Below, one piece after another: positions 1 through 12,200 of a stretch of 14,573 nucleotides of DNA (positions within the stretch are counted from its first letter, which is position 1; each line of letters opens with the position of its first letter). The position numbers and the translations under genes are program-made. Source of the DNA: Eggerthellales bacterium UBA948 (GTDB taxonomy: Bacteria; Actinomycetota; Coriobacteriia; Coriobacteriales; UBA8131); NCBI GenBank assembly GCA_002293265.1, contig DBCW01000060.1, positions 13,347 through 27,919 of the forward strand, given 5' to 3'. Under the pieces are notes generated by a model that ran no database searches, had not been told where the DNA came from, and saw only the letters and a program-made list of their open reading frames with translations.

Positions 1-210
1 CTCAACAACCCTTGTCTCGCCCGGTACCGTATAGACTGTGGTTCCGGGAGTTGTAACTGTTGTGCCGGGCACTGTAACTACCGTTGGATCGCTCGGAATC
101 ACTACGGTGTCGGTTCCATCACCGGGAACCGTGATGATGGTTGGTGGTGTAACAACCGGATCTTGCGGTTGTGGAGTAGGATCGGGAGTTGGTGTTGGCT
201 CAGGCTCCGG
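1..210 (-). other. Pro/Thr/Val-rich linker after the repeat array
   Basis: The last 70 residues in the window start with PEPEPTPTPDPTPQPQDP and continue with a loosely repeated T-V-x-T-V-P-G-T-T-V theme (P-G occurs five times, as VPG or TPG). Linkers of this kind usually span the Gram-positive cell wall just before a membrane or sortase anchor. No LPxTG-type signal or membrane segment appears before the window ends, so the anchoring mode is unknown. Confidence 0.85.
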
Positions 211-3200
211 TATTATCGCAACTTCATTGATGTAGCCTACAGCGGCCTTGATGATCGTTCCGGTGTAGTTGCCGGTGCCTGTGAAGCGGAAGGACACCGG
301 ATACATGCCAACTTCAATAGCATAATATGTTCTGCCCGGTTTCCATGTGCCCGCGTTAAGTACATTCAATGTTCTGGCTTGTATGCCCGGCTCATCAAGT
401 TCTTCAGCCAAGAAATCTAGTGAATAATCTATGGTGCCGGTAACTCTGTCTGAAGAGTTCCACGCAGCAGCCACCAGATGTGATCCGCCGTCATAAGTGT
501 AGCTAAAGCCGATTGTTTCAAAATCAGCCACAAAGTCTGCCACACTGGCTGCAGAAATGATTCCTGTTGTATCCACGAGAGCTGTGCCCTTGTAGTTGCC
601 GGTGCCCACAAAGCGGAAGGTCACAGGGTAAGTTCCCGCATTAGTCTGATCGTAGGTAACAAACCCTAATCTGCTCGACTCTGACCAGGTGTTTCCACCA
701 TCAGTGCTGTACTCAATGGTGCCGGTGATCTTTGCATCTCTAAAGGCTGCGTCGGCAACTACTTGCTCATTGCCGTTATAGATAAGGTTGGTATAGCCAT
801 TTACAGCAAATGCCGTTGCCGGATCAAGATCTCCGAGGTCAGCTTGGCTGACTGTACCTTGCGTGCTGCCAAAATACGTTCCTTCGGCGTTGCGGTTAGG
901 ATCACCGTCGTCGGTTACTTCATACATAAAGTATGCAGGATAATTACCGGCACCTGTGACCTCAACAGCGCTTCCCTCTTTCCAGCTGGGATGATTCGGA
1001 TTTCCCTGAGCTGCAGGGTCGTCAGAATACCAGATCTTGCCTTTAACATCCGGATAATCATCTGTATTAAATGCCGCATCAGCAATTACTTGAGGCGTAC
1101 CGTCATACGGCTTGTCATAGTTGTTTACCACAAAGGCATCTTGCGGCAACCTGTTGTCAGCAGGAGTGATCAGACCGGTTACAGCCTTGGTAACCGAACC
1201 ACTGTAATTGCCGGTACCACTTAGCTTAAAGGTCACAGGATAGCTACCTGCGTTGGTTCCGTTAAGCTCAACGGTTATGGCCAAACTAGCTGCCGACCAG
1301 GTGTTTCCATCGTCTGTGCTCATAGAGATGTTACCGGTAAAGTTCGCAGGTACATTAGCTCTATCGATCTGTGCAGAAGCGACAACTTGAGCACTACCGT
1401 TATACATCTTGGTGTAAGGAGTGGCCTTTAATGCCAAATTGCCATTAAAGTCATTACCACCAATGTCCAGAGGTTTGATTGCGCCATTTGCCGACTTAAT
1501 AACGCTGCCCTCATACACACCACTGCCGGTGAAGCGGAAACTTACAGGGTAATCGCCCACTTCACTCTCAAGGTATTTAGTACCATTTTGCCAGGTTTTG
1601 CCACCATCGGTGCTGTACTCAACGGTGACAGTGATGGCCGGGTCAAGTACCTTGGCTTCTCCTACCGTTTGAGACGTACCGTTATAAACCGGCTCATATC
1701 CAGTAGCCACAAGCTTATCAGCAACCGAGCTAAGATCGATGTTACTTATCTTACCTGCGGTATCCAATATCTTGGTACCGCTATAGTTGCCGGTACCCAC
1801 AAAGCGGAAGCTTACCGGGTAGTCGCCCACAGCACTCTCTTTGTAATCCACGCGATTCAGTGTGGATGGAGCAGTCCAAGTCTTGCCTCCGTCAGTACTG
1901 TACTCAATAGTAGCCTTAATACGTGTATCGAGAACCGCGCCATCAGCAACCACTTGATCTTTGGTATTGTAGATAAGTTCTTCGTAACCGTTTACCGCAA
2001 ACGCACCATCAAATGCCGGGTCGTTGATGTCAACAGCCTGGATTACGCCTGTAGCGTCAAAGATGTATTCGCCTGTGTAGTTGCCCTCCGGCGTGAACTT
2101 AATCTTGACCGGGTACTCGCCTACATCGGTCGCCTTAAACTCATCTTCAGACACCCAAGTCTCACCGCCATCAGTACTGATGGCGATCTTACCGCCAAGA
2201 CCGGGATAGTCTTCTGTATTAAAGGCACCTTCAACAATAGTTTGAGGATTGCCGGTGTAAACAGGATCATACTCGCTCACGATAAAGGCATCTTCCGGCA
2301 GTGAGCCTATGGGCAGTATCTGACCGCTCACTTGCTCAGTGATGGTACCGGTGTATCCACCTGTGCCTGTAAGACGGAAGGTGACCGGGTACGTGCCTAC
2401 GTTGGTCTCAAAGTACTCGGCAGCAGGTATCCATGTAGTGCCGCCATCAAGACTATAGTCGATGGTGCCCGTAAAGCCGGCGTATTCAGCCGGTACTTTC
2501 GAGTAGTCAATTGCACCGGAAGCAACTTTTTGGGACTTATTGTTGTAAATCGGCGCAAAACTCTTGGTGTCCAGAACTAGTTTGCCATTAAAATCGGGGT
2601 CTTCGATACTCTTTGCAGAGATAGAAGCCTCAACTGTCTTCTCAACCGTGCCGGTGTAGTCCCCGGTGCCGGTAAAGCGGAAGGTCACATCGTAGTCGCC
2701 TACATCTTTTGCATTAAACTCATCGGACTTGACCCATGTGGTGCCGCCATCTGTGGAGTATTCGATACTTGCGGTAATAGCAGGATCAAGGATATCGGCA
2801 TTGGCAACAAGTTGGCTGCTGCCGTTGTAAGTTAGGTCATAACCGTTGGCTACAAGTTTGTCGAGCAGACCATTGATATCCAGAGCCGCAATCTTACCTT
2901 GAGTGGAGATATCTTTGCTGCCCGTATAATTACCGGTGCCGGTAAAGCGGAATGTCACCGGATACTCGCCGGCCTTGGTCTCTGAGTAAGTTGCAGGTGT
3001 TATTGCACTTGCCTCTACCCAACTTTCGCCGCCATCGATGCTATAGGCAATGGTTCCGGTGATCGCCGCATTGGCAAACGCCGCATCAGCTACTACTTGG
3101 GCACTGCTGTTATAGGTAAGCGCGGTATAACCGTTTACTGCAAACGCCATCGTGGGGTCAAGATCATCGATATTTGCGGCTTTGATCTCGCCATTTGCGC

Positions 3201-6200
3201 TATTAAAGTAGAAACCTTCGTAGTTGTAGTTGTCGTTGCCGTCATCGGTCACTTCATACATGAAGTATACGGGGTAATTTCCGGTGTCGATGAGCTCAGC
3301 CTTATCGCCAAGCTGCCAACTTGGATGCGTGGGATCTCCCTGAGCATCAGGATCAAGTGAATACCAGATATTGCCCTCAAGACCCGGGTAATCACCAGTG
3401 TTAAATGCCGCATCGGCAATTGTTACAGGCGACCCACTGTAGGTTGGATCGTATTCATTGGCGATAAAAGCGTCTTGCAAAAGCTTGCCGTCAGATGCGG
3501 TGATAAGACCGGTTACATCCTCAATCATAAGGCTACCGATATAGTTTCCGGTGCCGGTAAGTCTAAACTTCACAGGATAACTGCCTACGTTTATTTCTTT
3601 GTACTCAATGAGGGCTCCCGAGCTTGCATCGCTCCACGTGTATCCGCCATCGGTGCTATACCTTATAACACCGGTGAAATCGGCGTACTTATCGGGCAGT
3701 ACCGATACATCGATAGATGCACTGGCAACTGTTTGAGCACCGGCGCTATAAGGCAGTGTAAACGCCTGAGCCTTAAGCACATCTTTGCCCGGGAAGTCAT
3801 CGTCATTGATGCTCTTGGCGCTGATGGAACCTTCAACATATTTTGAGTAGGTGCCGCTGTAGTTACCGGCGGCAACAAAGGTAAACGTTGCCGGGTAAGC
3901 AGCCTTAACGTCTCGCTCCAGATAAACAGAGGAGCTCACGATATTTGTTGGATCCATAGTGGTGTTATAAGTGATAACACCGCTCAGACTGGGGAATGCC
4001 ACTGTGTTGATACTTGCATCAGCCACCACCTGGTTCTCACCGTTGAACACTTTTGCATAGCCCTCGGCCTCAAACGCCGCCTCAAGCTCGTCTCCTGAGA
4101 GCTTCCAAGGAGTAATGCTGCCTTCAGCACTCTTGTAGTAGATGCCCGTATAGTTGCCACCGGCTTCAAACTTGAACCAGACCGGGTAGCTGCCAACGTT
4201 CTTGCCATAAAGCTCGCTGCCAGCTATATAATCCAGTGTCTCGCCCTCGCCGGCTGTTTGGGTGCTCAAAGAGATGGTTCCCGCCAAAGAGGCATACATA
4301 TCAGTATCAAACCAGGCATCGGCAACAACTTGATCCTTCTCTTTGAAGGTCTTGGTGTAACCAACAGCCTTAAGTGCCGCTGTGTCAAAATCGCCATCGT
4401 TGATGCTCTTGGCAGTGATATGACCTTCTACACCCTTGTAGTAAGTGCCAACATAATTACCGCTTGTGGCCACAAACTTAAACCACGCCGGATAGTCGCC
4501 CACGTTCTTTTGCCATAACTCATCACCTGTAGAGTATGTCTTATTCTCTACAACGTCTTCATCAGCAGCGGTGCTCACGTAAATCGTGCCGCCAATGTTT
4601 ACATCTTTGCCAAACCAAGCATTTGCGACAAGCTGATCAGCCTCATTATAAGTTGTGGAGTATCCCGAGGCTTTAAATGCAGCATCAAGTTCGCTCGGGG
4701 TCATGTCTTCAACTTTCTTGGGCGATATCGTGCCGCTGGTCTCGATGACCTTGGTGCCTGCATAGTCGCCGGATACTACAAACTTAAAGGCGACCGGATA
4801 ATCACCGGCATCGGTTGCCAAGAGCTGCACCAATTGATCAGCGCTAACCTCAGACCATGTCTTTTGACCATCGGTAGAATACACAATAGTGTAATCCACG
4901 TTTGGATACTTATCTGTGTTGATCGCAGCGTCAGCAACAACTTGCGGGTTGCTGCTGTAGGTAAGATTGGTGTAACCGTTTACAACAAACATGTCATCCG
5001 GCAAACTACCGGCGTTGATCTTGCCCACGGTATCTTTTATGTAAGTACCACTGTAGTTACCGGCAGCGCTAAACTTGAAGAAGGCCGGATATTCAGCAGC
5101 GCTAACGCCAAAGACTTTGTCACCTGCGGTGTAAGTGCCGGAATACGTGGTGCTGTTTTCGATGGTTCCAGTAAGGGTTGGGAACTCCTTGTCATCAAAC
5201 CATGCCCATGCCACTTGTTGCTCGCTGTTGTCATAAACAAGATCGGTGTAAGCGTCAACCTCAAAGGCTGCCTTCATCTCGTCTTCTGTTAATTGCAGCG
5301 GATTGATCTTGCCCTGTACGCTCTTGTAATAGGTGCCCACGTAGTTGCCGGCTGCCTCAAACTTAAAGGTTGCCGGATAATCGCTTGCATCTTTGCCCAT
5401 AACAATGTTTCCGGCTGTGTAGCTCTTGTCTTTGTCTGCACCGGAGGTCTGTGAGCTATAAGCAATGGTGCCGTTGAGGCCCGGGAACAATGCGCTATTG
5501 AAGGCGGCATCGGCCACTTTTTGATCCAATTGGTTGTAGGTAAGATTGCTATAACCATTGGCCACAAACGCAGCCTCTTTTTCTTCCGGAGTAAGATCAT
5601 CAATGTTCTTAGGACTGATCTTGCCTACGACACTCTTGTAATAGGTACCCACGTAGTTGCCGCCGGTTGCCTCAAACTTAAAGGTTGCCGGATAATCTGC
5701 GGCGTTTATACCCTTGAGTTCAGCAGTGTTTGGTGCGTAGTTCTTATCGGCATCATCACCTTCACTCTGCGTGCTTAGTGAGATAATGCCCACAAGGTTG
5801 GGGAATAATGCGTTGTCTATCTTGGCATCGGCCACAACTTGCTCGTTGTTGTTAAATACCAGCTTGTCGTAACCGGTGGCAATAAAGGTTGCCTCCAGCT
5901 CTTTCGGTGTCATGTCATCAATCTTCTTGGGCGCTATAACACCGGTAACTTCCTTGGTCACGCTGCCTTTGTAGTTGCCGCCGGCTGTAAAGGTAAAGGT
6001 CACCGGATACTCACCGGCCTGTATGCCTTCGTATGCATAGCCAACCACAGAAGCGACGGCATCTTTGGGTAGATAGCTTATCGTGCCCACCAAACCTTCA
6101 TACTTGCTGTAGTCAAATTTAGCGTCGGCTACCACTAGCGGATTGCCGGTGTAGGTTTCTCCATAAGGAGTTACCACAAAGCTCTTGGCAAAGTCTGCAT

Positions 6201-9200
6201 CATCAGAAATATCCAGTGGAGTAATTTCGCCAACGCCGTTGTTGTACCAGGTGCCGGTGTAACTGCCTGTGGCAGTGTAGCGGAAGTCAACCGGATACTT
6301 ACCAACATTTTTAGCCTCAAAACTTGAGCCCTCATACCAATCGATGCCGTTGGTTGACCACTCGATAGACACTTGGAGTCCGGGATAAGCAATATTGTTT
6401 ACGCTAGTTGATACTATCGTCTGATCTGCGCCATTAAATTCTTTGGTATCACCAACCACCGGAAATGCGGTCTTGGGGTCAATGACCGTGATGGGATTGA
6501 TGTAGCCCGTGGTTGACTTAGCGTATTCACCCTCATAGTTACCGCCGGCAGTGAGCGTAAAGGTAACGCCATACTTGCCAACTTGCGTTTCGTGGTATTG
6601 ATCGCCCGCTTCATCAACCTTTGTACCTGTTGGGGTATGCGTGATGTCACCGGTTAGATCGGCTAAGACATTTGTATCTATCTCAGCATCGGCAATCAGC
6701 AACGGATCGCCTGTATAAGTTTCGGTGTAGTTAGAAACCTTGAACGCAGCCTCAATCTTACTTGCGAAGTCCTCGTCATTGATATTCTTCTTAAGAATGC
6801 TGCCTGTTGCGCCCACGGTTGCAGTACCGCTGTAATTGCCACTAGCAGTGAAAGTGTATACAACCGGATAGTTGCCGGCATTTATCTCGGCATAACTACT
6901 ACCGGGAATCACTTTATCAGCATTATCGCCGGCACCGGGAACAAAACTTACCTTTGTGGAGGCAGCAAGACCCGGATAACCTGTTTCATCTATAGAAGCA
7001 AGGGCAACTTCTTGCGCACGGCTGTTGTAGGTTTTTTCAAAACCGGTGGCGCTAAATACGCCCTCAGGAAGTGTGGAGATGTCCAAGGCCTCAATCTTGC
7101 CTTCTACACTTATCTCGCGAGAGCCGCTGTAGTTGCCACCAAGAGCTGTAAACTTAAATGTCACGGGGTATGTGCCAACACTTACTTGCTTGTAAACATT
7201 GCCGGTCTGCTCAGCTTCGCCTGCAGGGGTATAGGTGATTGTGCCAACAAGGCCGTCTATCGTAGAGTCATAAGTTGCATCGGCAACTGTTTTCGCACTA
7301 CCGCTATAGGTTTGCGTGTAAGCTTCTGCGCTAAAGGCACTATCCGGAAGCGTGCTGATGTCAGCCGGAGTAATGTATCCAATGCCGGAACCTTGTGCTA
7401 TACCCTTATAGCTACCGGTCAAGGTAACGCGGAATTGCACAGGATAGCTGCCTACATTTGTTGCCGAGAAACTGCTTCCCTTTGTCCACGAATTGCCATT
7501 GTCGGCAGAATACTCAAAGCCGTTTTCGTCTGCTTCAAGCGCCGGGTACGTCCCAGTGTTTAGCGTGGCAGTAACAATTTCTTGGGCTTTGCTGTTATAA
7601 ACCTGGCTGGTGCCATTACTTACTATGACCGCATCTGAGGGAAGATCGGCGCTTTGGATAAAGCCGTTGGCAGCAACAGTTTGCGTGCCACTGTAATTGC
7701 CGCTAGCTACGATGGTAAAGCTTACCGGGTAGGTGCCTGCCGGAGTTTGATAGTACTCACTGCCGGGCAGCCCGGCATTGTCGCCTTGCGGCGTATGGGT
7801 GATAATCCCTGTGAGTCCGGGGTACTTATCAGTATTAGGGGCAGCGCTTAGTATCAGCTGCGACGTAGTGTCATAAGTGCCGGGTGTAGGCGTAACTATT
7901 AAAGCAGCATCGCTTTGCCCGGTTATGTCTTTAGGCGTAATGATACCGGTGACTGTTTTTGTATAAGTTCCCACGTAGTTTCCGGTAGCCGTAAAGAGGT
8001 ATTGATCGGTGTAGCTTCCCACTTGTGTTTCAGAGTGAGAACTCGCATCCACATATTCAGCGGCGCCATTTGGAAGGTAGGCGATGGTGCCGGTTAATCC
8101 AACTACAGAGGTGCTAATAGAGGCACTGGTTACTAATCGAGCAGCGTTATTGAAGACGGACTCGTAGCCTTGAGCCTTAAATGCTGCGGCCTTATCAAAG
8201 TCTTCATCGTCGATGTTCTTGCGATTAATCTTACCAACAACTTCCGGGTGTTGATAAGTGCCGGAGTAATTGCCGGTGCCGGTAAAGGTAAATGTTACGG
8301 GGTAGTCGCCTGCGTCTAGGCCGCTAAGCTGAGACGTTGGTACAGACACATCCGAGTCAGGTGTTTTGTAGCTGATGTCTGCTGTGAGGTTGGGGGCTTT
8401 AGACTCATCGATTGAAGCTTGCGCTACAACTTGAGGATTGCCGTTGTAGGTCTCTTCTTTTGCTGTTGCAATAAATGCTGATGTGTCGATGCCACTTAGA
8501 TCTTGCCTGGCAATAAAGCCGCTTCCCGGCATATAAAGGGTGCCGGTGTAGTTGCCGGAAGCCGTAAATATGTAGTTAACCTTGTATGTACCGGCATCAG
8601 TCTCAGCGTAATTTGCGTCTTTCACAAGCGCATTTGTGTTTACCGGTATGTAAGAAATGTCGCCTTGCAGATCGCTAAATAGCTCGGTGTTCCATTTGCC
8701 CACTGTTACCACTTGCGGATCGCCGTTATATACAAGATTAGAAATAGAATCGACGATTGCTGCAGGACCACCAAAATCCTTATCGTTGATATTTAGCGGA
8801 GCGATCTTTCCGGTTGCCGGCTTGTAGTAAGTGCCGGTGTAGTTTCCGCTGGTCACCTCAAACTTAAACCAGACCGGGTAGGCCTCGTTTGCAGCTGTTT
8901 CTTGATAACCAAGCTCGCCGTCGTAAGCAGCCCAAGCGGTGTTCTCATCGTATGTCTCGCCTATTGCAAAAGTGATCGTAGTGTTTTCTGTAACACCTGC
9001 AGGAGCCCCAGCGTCAACATAAGCATGCGCTACGGTTTGAGCGCTGTGATTGAATGTGAGGTTGGTGTAACCTTCGGCTACAAAGATGCTGTCATCAAGG
9101 TTTGACGGCTTAATCTCGCCTCTTGCATCAACCGGGTCAGTTTCGCCGCTATAGTTGCCGGTACCAACCAGCTTAAACTCTACAGGGTATTCGCCAACAT

Positions 9201-12200
9201 CTATGACGCTGTAAGTGTCGGATTTCTCCCATGTTTCGCCGCCGTCAACTGAGTAGTAGATGTCGCCGGTAAGATCCGGGTAAAGACCCGTATTTATCTT
9301 AGCTTCTGCTACCGGCAAAAGACCGCCGTTAAATGTTTGCGCAAATTCTTCGACAGTCAAGGCGTTGCTAAGCCCGTTAATATTTTGGCTGTTTATCTGA
9401 CCTGCTACAGTCTTATATAGGGTGCCGGTGTAATTGCCGCCTTCTACTACATACTTAAATGTAGCCGGGTAGGTTTGTGCATTCACACCACTAAGTTCTG
9501 AAGTCTCAACTTCGCTAAAGGTCTTCTCGTTGTTTGCCAAGCTTGGATCATCGGTGCTTAGATAGATCTTGCCGTAGAGACCAGCAAAGTTTGAGTTATC
9601 AATGCTTGCATCGGCAACTTTGTGCGGCATGCCGTCATAAGTGATGCCGGTATAACCTGTTGCTATAAAAGCTGCGTCTTTTTCTTCCGGTGTCATGTCG
9701 TCGATGTTTTTGGGCGATATCTTTCCTGTCGCAGTCTTTTCAACGATACCGGTGTAGTTACCGCCGGCAACAAAGGTAAATGTTGCGGGATAAGACTCGT
9801 TTGCCTCAATCTCCAGATACTCGCTCTTGTTTTGCTTGACGCCGTTTGTGGGTGTGGTGTAGCTGATAGCACCGGTTAGACCCGGGTATTTGCTTAGATC
9901 AAAATCGGCGTCCACTACGATTAGCGGATTGCTGTCGTAGACTTGCTCGTGTCCGTTAACTATGAAGTCTGCAGCGAAGGTCTCGTCTCCGGTAATGTCT
10001 CGCGGATTGATCTTGCCTTCTACAGAGCTGTAAAGCGTTGCATTGTAACCACCGCTAAATACGTATTTGAAGTAAACGTTATAGTCTTTGGCATCTGTTG
10101 CAGCAAAAGTAGCGCCCTCAGTCCAATTGGTGTTATCCGGTGATGACCAGATGACAACGTTTGCTGCGCTTAGTTGGGGATAATTTTCATAGTCAACCCA
10201 AGCCTTGGCAACCTCTTCAGGTGAACCACTATAATCCTGGGTGTACCCTTCAGCTTTTACAGCATCTGTAGGGATGGTGGTGACCATTTGTATGACACCT
10301 TTTTCATCTTTTTTGTAGCTACCGGTGTAATTACCGGTCTCAGATGCCGTGAACACAAACTCAACAAGGTATTGACCCACTTGGATTTCCGAGTACTCGC
10401 TTGATTGCCGGTCTATACCATAAACTTTTTGGCCATCTACAAGTTTGTATGGTACAAAGCTTATTTCGCCTTCCAAATCAGGCAGTACTGTTTCATCGAT
10501 CCAGGCGTTTGCCACCATTTGCGATGCACCGGTATAGAAAGGTAGATAACCCTTTGTCTGGAATGCTGCCTCAATTGCCTCAGCAAAATCTTCGTCCGTG
10601 ATGCTCTTCTTGTTGATCGTGCCGGAGCTTGTTATCGTTTTGCTGCCTGTGTAGTTGCCCTCAGCGCTGAAAGTGTAAGTAACAGGATAGACGCCGGCGT
10701 TAGTTTCAACGTAGCTCAGACCTTGAAGTTCGCTTCCGGCAAAATCGCCGGTGCCGGGAGTGTATTTAACGGTTGTAGCAGCAACAAGACCCGGGTAATC
10801 AGTTTGATCTATCGTAGCCAGTGTCACTTCTTGCGGCTCACCCTTATAGGTCCTCTCAAAACCTTGGACGCTAAATACACCATCGGGTAAAGTGGCGATA
10901 TAAAGTGCGGTGATTGAACCCTCTACTTGTCTTTCCAGTGTGCCGGTGTAGTTGCCGCCTTCAGCTGTAAAGTAGAAAGTTACCGGGTAGTTACCCACGT
11001 TTATTTGACTGTATTCGCTGCCGTCTTCCTCAGTGCCGTCTTGGGGCTTATAGGTAATATTGCCAACCAGACCGCTGATGCTTTCATCATAAGTTGCATC
11101 TGCCACTACTTTCGCACTGCCGCTATAAGGCATGCTGTAACCGCTTGCAGTAAAGGCCGCAGCCGGTAGCGTGCTTACATCTGCCGGAGTGATGTGTCCC
11201 GTTCCTGAAGCTTGAGCAACTCCGGTATAGCTACCAACCAACGTTACGCGGAACTGAAGCGCGTAGGTGCCAACATCGGTGGCAGAAAAACTGTCACCTG
11301 ATACCCAGGTTAGACCGTTGTCTACAGAATATTGAATGCCGTTTTCGTCTGCCTCCAACGCCGCATACTTATCTGTGTTCAACTTAGCGGTGATAATCTC
11401 TCGTGCACTGCCGTCGTAAACCAGAGTTTTACCCTCGCTTAGGACAATAGCATCAGCAGGTATACCGGCGCTTTGAATAAAGCCAACGCCTTGTACAGTT
11501 TGCGAACCTGTGTAGTTTCCACTCGCTACTATTGTAAAGTTGACCGGATAGCTGCCAACTTGAGTCATATAAAACTCAGATCCCGGTTCAGATGGATTAT
11601 CGCCTGCAGGCTCATGTGTTATCACGCCTTCAAGCCCGGGATATTGTGCGGTATTTGCTGCGGCAGTTAATAAAAGTTGCGACTGCGCGTTATAAGTACG
11701 GTCGCTTGAAGTAATAATCAGTGCAGCAGCGCTTTCTTTGGATATATCTTTGGTTTCAATTTCACCGGTGACAGTCTTTTGATAGGTGCCGGTGTAGTTA
11801 CCGCTTGCTACAAAAGTGTAGGTATCTGTATATACTCCGGCATTAGTTTCTTTATGAGTACTTGCATTTTTCACATCTGCTGAATCTGCCGGAGTATACG
11901 TGATGATTCCGGCAAGGTCACTATATGTTGAGGTGTCGATATAAGCACCGGTTACTGTCTGAGGCTCGTTCTTAAATGTTAAGGTAAAGCCTTGAGCCTT
12001 AAAAGCAGCTTCCTTATCAAAGTCCGGATCGTTGATGTTCTTTGGCGTAATCTCGCCCACAACCTCATCGTGGGTAAAGCTGCCGGTATAGTTGCCGGTA
12101 CCTGTAAACTTAAACTGCACAGGATACTGACCAACATTGGTTCCCATCAACACATTGCCGGGTGTGGCAGCAGGATTTGTAGGGGTAGTGTATGAAACCG

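Noticed and set aside
1..210. Sortase (LPxTG) anchor at the C-terminal side
   Set aside because: The visible 70 residues hold only the Pro/Thr/Val linker. No LPxTG-like signal, membrane helix or basic tail occurs before the window ends, so an anchor is expected but not seen.
763..7563. Long plus-strand open frames, for example 763-1224, 1588-2304 and 7012-7563
   Set aside because: They run codon-for-codon antisense to the giant gene, recur with its repeat period, and have no ribosome binding sites or recognisable domains. They follow from the codon pattern of the real frame.
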